From Deltaproteobacteria bacterium (GTDB lineage Bacteria > Myxococcota_A > Polyangia > HGW-17 > SLPX01): a stretch of 9,069 bases of DNA. Both the position numbers and the translations under genes were made by a program. The stretch is taken from the NCBI GenBank assembly GCA_011390535.1, contig JAABSF010000082.1:1-9069 (forward strand), read 5' to 3'. The notes under the pieces were generated by a model. That model worked only from the letters and a program-made list of their open reading frames with translations. It searched no databases and was not told where the DNA came from. Positions 6,250 to 9,069 of the stretch are shown in pieces; position 1 is the first letter of the stretch; the number at the start of each line of letters is the position of its first letter.

Positions 6250-7239
6250 ATGCGTAATTACATAGAATCCCTGGAACAATCAATATACGAAGAAGGCGTG
6301 GTGAGCGCTGAAGCAGGGCTCGAGTTGATGAACTTGGAAGGCCCGGCGATATATGATCTTTTTCCGTCTGCGAATCGAATCGCCCGTCATTTTAAGGGTT
6401 ATGAAGTTGAGCTCTGCGGCATTGTAAACGCAAAGAGCGGGCGATGCGCTGAAGATTGCGCTTTCTGTGCTCAATCAGTTCATCATGAAACTGACGCGCC
6501 TACTTATGACCTCATGGAAAACGAAAAAATCGAGGCAGCAGCCGCAGAAAGCGCGGAGTTATCTGCAAATCGATTCGGCATTGTCACCAGCGGGACCGGG
6601 ATAACTCAAGATCCAGAGCTGGACCGTTTGTGCAGGGTTATCAGCAAAATCTCGGCAGAGGGTAAAATCAACCCGTGTGCAAGCTTGGGGATCCTCTCCC
6701 AAGAGGCTCTGAAAAAACTCTGGGACGCCGGTCTTCGAGGCTATCACCACAACATCGAGACAGCTGAAAGCTTCTTTCCTCGAATATGTTCCACCCATGT
6801 TTACGAAGAAGATTTAAATACGGTCCGGGCAGCCCGGCGGCTTGGGTTCATGACCTGCTCGGGAGGCATTTTCGGCATCGGTGAGACAAGAGCCCACCGG
6901 GTTGAAATGGCCATGACACTTCGAGATCTGAAAGTGCAGAGCATACCTCTGAACTTTCTGATCCCGGTAAAAGGGACCCGCCTTGAAGACTCTTCGCCCC
7001 TCCCTGCCCTGGAGTGCCTCAAAATAATCGCCGTCTACCGAATGCTGTTGCCGGAAGCGACAATAAAAGTGTGTGCCGGCCGGGATCGCTGCCTTGGAGA
7101 TCTCTCATCTTGGATATTCTATGCGGGCGCCAACGGTATGATGGTAGGCCACTACCTTACTACCGCAGGTCGCGACCCCGAGACCGACATCCGCATGGTC
7201 AAAGACCTGGGCTTTCGGCCTCTCGTCAACCGAAGTTAA
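6250..7239 (+). CDS. bioB: Biotin synthase, radical SAM; ligand set resembles Type II
   Basis: BioB inserts sulfur into dethiobiotin to form biotin, using a radical-SAM [4Fe-4S] cluster and an auxiliary Fe-S cluster. Numbering is from ATG 6250 (329 residues, normal length). The radical-SAM motif is CAEDCAFC (C66, C70, C73). YHHNIET (165-171) corresponds to the usual YNHNLDT. The auxiliary-cluster Cys equivalent to E. coli C128 (NPCASLG, C143) and C188 (MTCSGG, C203) are present. The C97 equivalent is Gly (RFGIVTSG, G110), and the Arg-ligand motif reads VCAGR (C275, R277) where E. coli has LSAGR. Loss of C97 with gain of a Cys near the Arg fits the anaerobe-type (Type II) BioB with a 4Fe-5S cluster; the ligand assignment is from memory. 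ATG 6250 has GGGTG 6 nt upstream; in-frame GTG 6235 and 6241 are alternatives. No other bio genes are nearby. The stop overlaps that of ybeY by 4 nt. Confidence 0.95.
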   Translation: MRNYIESLEQSIYEEGVVSAEAGLELMNLEGPAIYDLFPSANRIARHFKGYEVELCGIVNAKSGRCAEDCAFCAQSVHHETDAPTYDLMENEKIEAAAAESAELSANRFGIVTSGTGITQDPELDRLCRVISKISAEGKINPCASLGILSQEALKKLWDAGLRGYHHNIETAESFFPRICSTHVYEEDLNTVRAARRLGFMTCSGGIFGIGETRAHRVEMAMTLRDLKVQSIPLNFLIPVKGTRLEDSSPLPALECLKIIAVYRMLLPEATIKVCAGRDRCLGDLSSWIFYAGANGMMVGHYLTTAGRDPETDIRMVKDLGFRPLVNRS

Positions 7240-7847
7240 TTTGTTTTGCCGCGAGCCCTAAGCAAAGAGCAGAGCTCACCCTCTTTTTGTCGCATTTTTT
7301 TTCGTTCAGCCGCTTTTTTATGATTCCACCCCATGAGATGCAGGATACCGTGAATCAAGACCTTCTCTATATCTTCATAAAAGGCATTCTTGGAACCGGC
7401 TCTCCTGTGCACCACCGCCGGAGAGATGACAATATCACCCAAAAGCATTGGGGGTAAAGGTTCACCACTCAGGCATTGATCATTATCATCACATTCACAT
7501 TCACTGGAGAGCACAAGCCGTTCAAGCTCGTTGGAGGTCATCTGAGGAAAGCTGAGCACATCAGTTGCGCGATGAAGATTGCGCCATTTCCCGTTCAGCT
7601 CTCGAATCTTATTTTGCGTGACCAACATTATGGACAGCTCCACCTGCGACTCAGTCAAGTGGTGCAAAACTCCTACCGCACAATGGGCCAACCTATTTTC
7701 CAGACGCTCACCACACGCCCCCAGCTCTTTTTTACTAAAGCCTTTTTCGCAAAGCTCTTGGATCGCCTCAATATCAACATCCACCACTACTTCGTGACTC
7801 GCTGATCCGGAGCCGCTTTTTTCTCTCTCTTCCCAGATCTCTTTCAT
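7236..7847 (-). CDS. ybeY: Endoribonuclease YbeY (rRNA maturation factor) with Cys-rich insertion
   Basis: YbeY is a zinc-dependent endoribonuclease involved in 16S rRNA 3'-end maturation and ribosome quality control. Motifs are ELNGKWRNLHRATDVLSFP (83-101; conserved Arg 93), LLGDIVIS (135-142) and the metal site HGILHLMGWNH (H166, H170, H176). The last motif carries Asn175 where the family normally has Asp. At 203 residues it is longer than the usual 150-170: about 65 residues precede the VELSIMLV strand, and the loop between SFP and LLGDI is expanded to about 33 residues with C117, C119 and C125 among Asp residues. ATG 7847 has only a weak purine stretch upstream; the open frame extends back to a TGA at 7892-7890 without a better start. 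It follows pgpH by 73 nt, the usual gene order, so co-transcription is likely. Confidence 0.92.
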   Translation of the reverse strand: MKEIWEEREKSGSGSASHEVVVDVDIEAIQELCEKGFSKKELGACGERLENRLAHCAVGVLHHLTESQVELSIMLVTQNKIRELNGKWRNLHRATDVLSFPQMTSNELERLVLSSECECDDNDQCLSGEPLPPMLLGDIVISPAVVHRRAGSKNAFYEDIEKVLIHGILHLMGWNHKKAAERKKMRQKEGELCSLLRARGKTN

Positions 7848-7920
7848 GACAGAATATCTTTTTTTATACGGGGGTTTCCGTCGTTCCCGTCAACGACCGT
7901 CTTCAGATGGGTGGTTACTG

Positions 7921-9069
7921 TTAGTTTCCGCTCTTCTTCTCGTTCTCTTCAACCTTCCCGCCCTTCTCATTTTTCTCGCTCTCTTCAACCTTCCCGCCCT
8001 TCTCATTTTTCTCGCTCTCTTCAACCTTCCCGCCCTTCTCGCCCTTCACGTCCTCCTGACTCTTATCGCTTTTATCGTTCTTTCCGCCTTCTCCAAAGTC
8101 TCCGGTTGAAATTTTTTCGTTGTCTCTAGCTCGTCGGTCGGCTCTCTCTTTGGCTCTGGCCTGCAGCTTAAGCTCTCTCGTTGTTGTGATAAACTGCCTA
8201 CCCGAAGGACTTTTTTCGGGGCTTCTATATCCATTTTTTTGACCTGGATATATTGGTCTATGGTGATACATCCCCACAAGCACATTCAAAAATGCTCCCG
8301 CGATTTTTGTCAGATCACGCAATGTAAGCGCGCATTCGGCGAGCTGTCCGTCGATGAATTTCTTGTTGATAATGCGATCCACCACACTCCTGATCTGCTC
8401 CTCATCCGGGTTTGGAAGACTCTTCACCGCGGCTTCCACCGCATCAGCCAACATCAAAATGCCGGCGACACGAGTCTGTGGTTTTGGACCTGGATATCTG
8501 TAATCGTTTTCTATGATCTCTTCATCATCCCCTGCCTGCTCCAGTGCCCTTTTGTAAAAGTATTCTATCAATGTCGTCCCATGGTGACTCAGCGCAACTT
8601 CCTGAATCCGTTCTGGAATACGGTATTTTTTTAGAATCTCCCGGGTATCTTTCAGATGATTTTTGATAATAAGAACGCTCATAGACGGCTTGAGCTTGCC
8701 ATGAGGGTTGTCCCCACGTTGGTTTTCAGCAAAATAGTGAGATGTACGCATCTTGCCTACGTCGTGATAGTAAGCTGCCACCCGAGCCATCAATCCATTT
8801 GCGCCGATGGCATTGGCGCCCGCCTCCGACAAGCTGCCCACAACCATGGAGTGATGATGTGTACCCGGAGCATGCATCAAAAGATCTCTCAGCAGAGGGT
8901 GATTCAGATTGGCCAACTCAAGCAAAGAGACATCTGTTGTATAGCCACCCATCCACTCCAGAATGGGCAACAGCGCCGAAGCCAAGAAACCTGAAGCCAA
9001 ACCTCCTAATATCGCAGAGGCACCCGCCAACAAAGTCCATGTGCTCCAAATCTCTCCCGCAAAGGTCCT
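7921..9069 (-). CDS. pgpH: PgpH-type 7TM-HD phosphodiesterase, C-terminal part (5' end outside window)
   Basis: PgpH is a membrane protein whose cytoplasmic HD domain hydrolyses cyclic-di-AMP to pApA. The frame is open from the right edge to TAA 7923-7921 (382 visible residues); TTG 9033 is only an internal codon. Visible residues about 13-40 are the last transmembrane helix (ILGGLASGFLASALLPILEW). The HD domain follows: MHAPGTHHHS (64-73), YYHDVGK with H102-D103, NHLKD (H138), LSHHGT (H162-H163) and LMLADAVEA (D209), the full metal set known for this family. After the domain (about residue 295 on) comes a very charged tail with a coiled-coil-like RELKLQARAKERADRRAR stretch and then 12-residue EKGGKVEESEKN repeats. 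The tail is not part of typical PgpH. ybeY follows 73 nt downstream. Confidence 0.93.
   Translation of the reverse strand, partial: RTFAGEIWSTWTLLAGASAILGGLASGFLASALLPILEWMGGYTTDVSLLELANLNHPLLRDLLMHAPGTHHHSMVVGSLSEAGANAIGANGLMARVAAYYHDVGKMRTSHYFAENQRGDNPHGKLKPSMSVLIIKNHLKDTREILKKYRIPERIQEVALSHHGTTLIEYFYKRALEQAGDDEEIIENDYRYPGPKPQTRVAGILMLADAVEAAVKSLPNPDEEQIRSVVDRIINKKFIDGQLAECALTLRDLTKIAGAFLNVLVGMYHHRPIYPGQKNGYRSPEKSPSGRQFITTTRELKLQARAKERADRRARDNEKISTGDFGEGGKNDKSDKSQEDVKGEKGGKVEESEKNEKGGKVEESEKNEKGGKVEENEKKSGN
7945..8040 (-). repeat. 36-bp tandem repeat (2.7 copies) coding the PgpH tail
   Basis: Units start at 7945, 7981 and 8017. The first two copies are identical over 36 bp and the third matches for its first 24 bp. 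The period is 12 codons, in frame, coding EKGGKVEESEKN-type units (Glu/Lys/Gly-rich). Perfect identity points to recent duplication or homogenisation and to possible copy-number variation without a frameshift. Confidence 0.92.

Noticed and set aside
7945..8040. 36-bp repeats considered as a CRISPR array
   Set aside because: The copies are directly adjacent without spacers, are coding and in frame, and no cas gene is present.
8239..8994. Two plus-strand frames (131 and 112 codons) antisense to pgpH
   Set aside because: They mirror the conserved HD domain and show no protein features of their own.

Overview
The window looks like chromosomal DNA of roughly balanced GC content from an uncultured or little-studied deltaproteobacterium in the broad sense (Desulfobacterota, Myxococcota or Bradymonadales type). 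The support is threefold: a lipoprotein with a GCGDDD mature start followed by EGF-like and Asn-rich Cys-repeat modules; purH split into two genes, a form I recall from Desulfovibrio/Geobacter-like genomes; and the variant styles of PurN and BioB. The BioB ligand pattern further suggests an anaerobic lifestyle. No mobile element, CRISPR array, tRNA or rRNA was seen. No stretch of more than about 190 bases lacks a gene.

Layout. Bases 1-1876 (minus) hold the first 625 residues of a secreted alpha-amylase-family (GH13) lipoprotein that runs off the left edge. Bases 2064-4889 (minus) hold a small purine-biosynthesis cluster transcribed purN, then IMP cyclohydrolase, then AICAR formyltransferase. 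The last two are separate genes here instead of one bifunctional purH. Bases 5043-6086 (plus, divergent from purN) encode a NahK-like sugar kinase of the aminoglycoside-phosphotransferase fold. Bases 6250-7239 (plus) encode biotin synthase. Convergent with it, and overlapping it by 4 nt at the stops, is ybeY (7236-7847, minus). ybeY lies just downstream of the 3' part of a pgpH-type 7TM-HD cyclic-di-AMP phosphodiesterase gene (7921-9069, minus) that runs off the right edge.

How the genes work together. PurN supplies the first formyl transfer of IMP synthesis. The two PurH halves supply the second formyl transfer and the ring closure, so three late steps of one pathway share a strand and probably a transcript. 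PgpH followed by YbeY is a gene order common in bacteria and couples cyclic-di-AMP turnover with rRNA maturation only by position. bioB and the sugar kinase stand alone; no other biotin or aminosugar genes are visible.

Nothing here is convincingly a new multi-gene system. The items most worth a second look are the Type II-like ligand pattern of BioB, the same-frame split of purH across a single TAA, the composite amylase lipoprotein, the 36-bp in-frame tandem repeat in the PgpH tail, and the Cys/Asp-rich insertion in YbeY.
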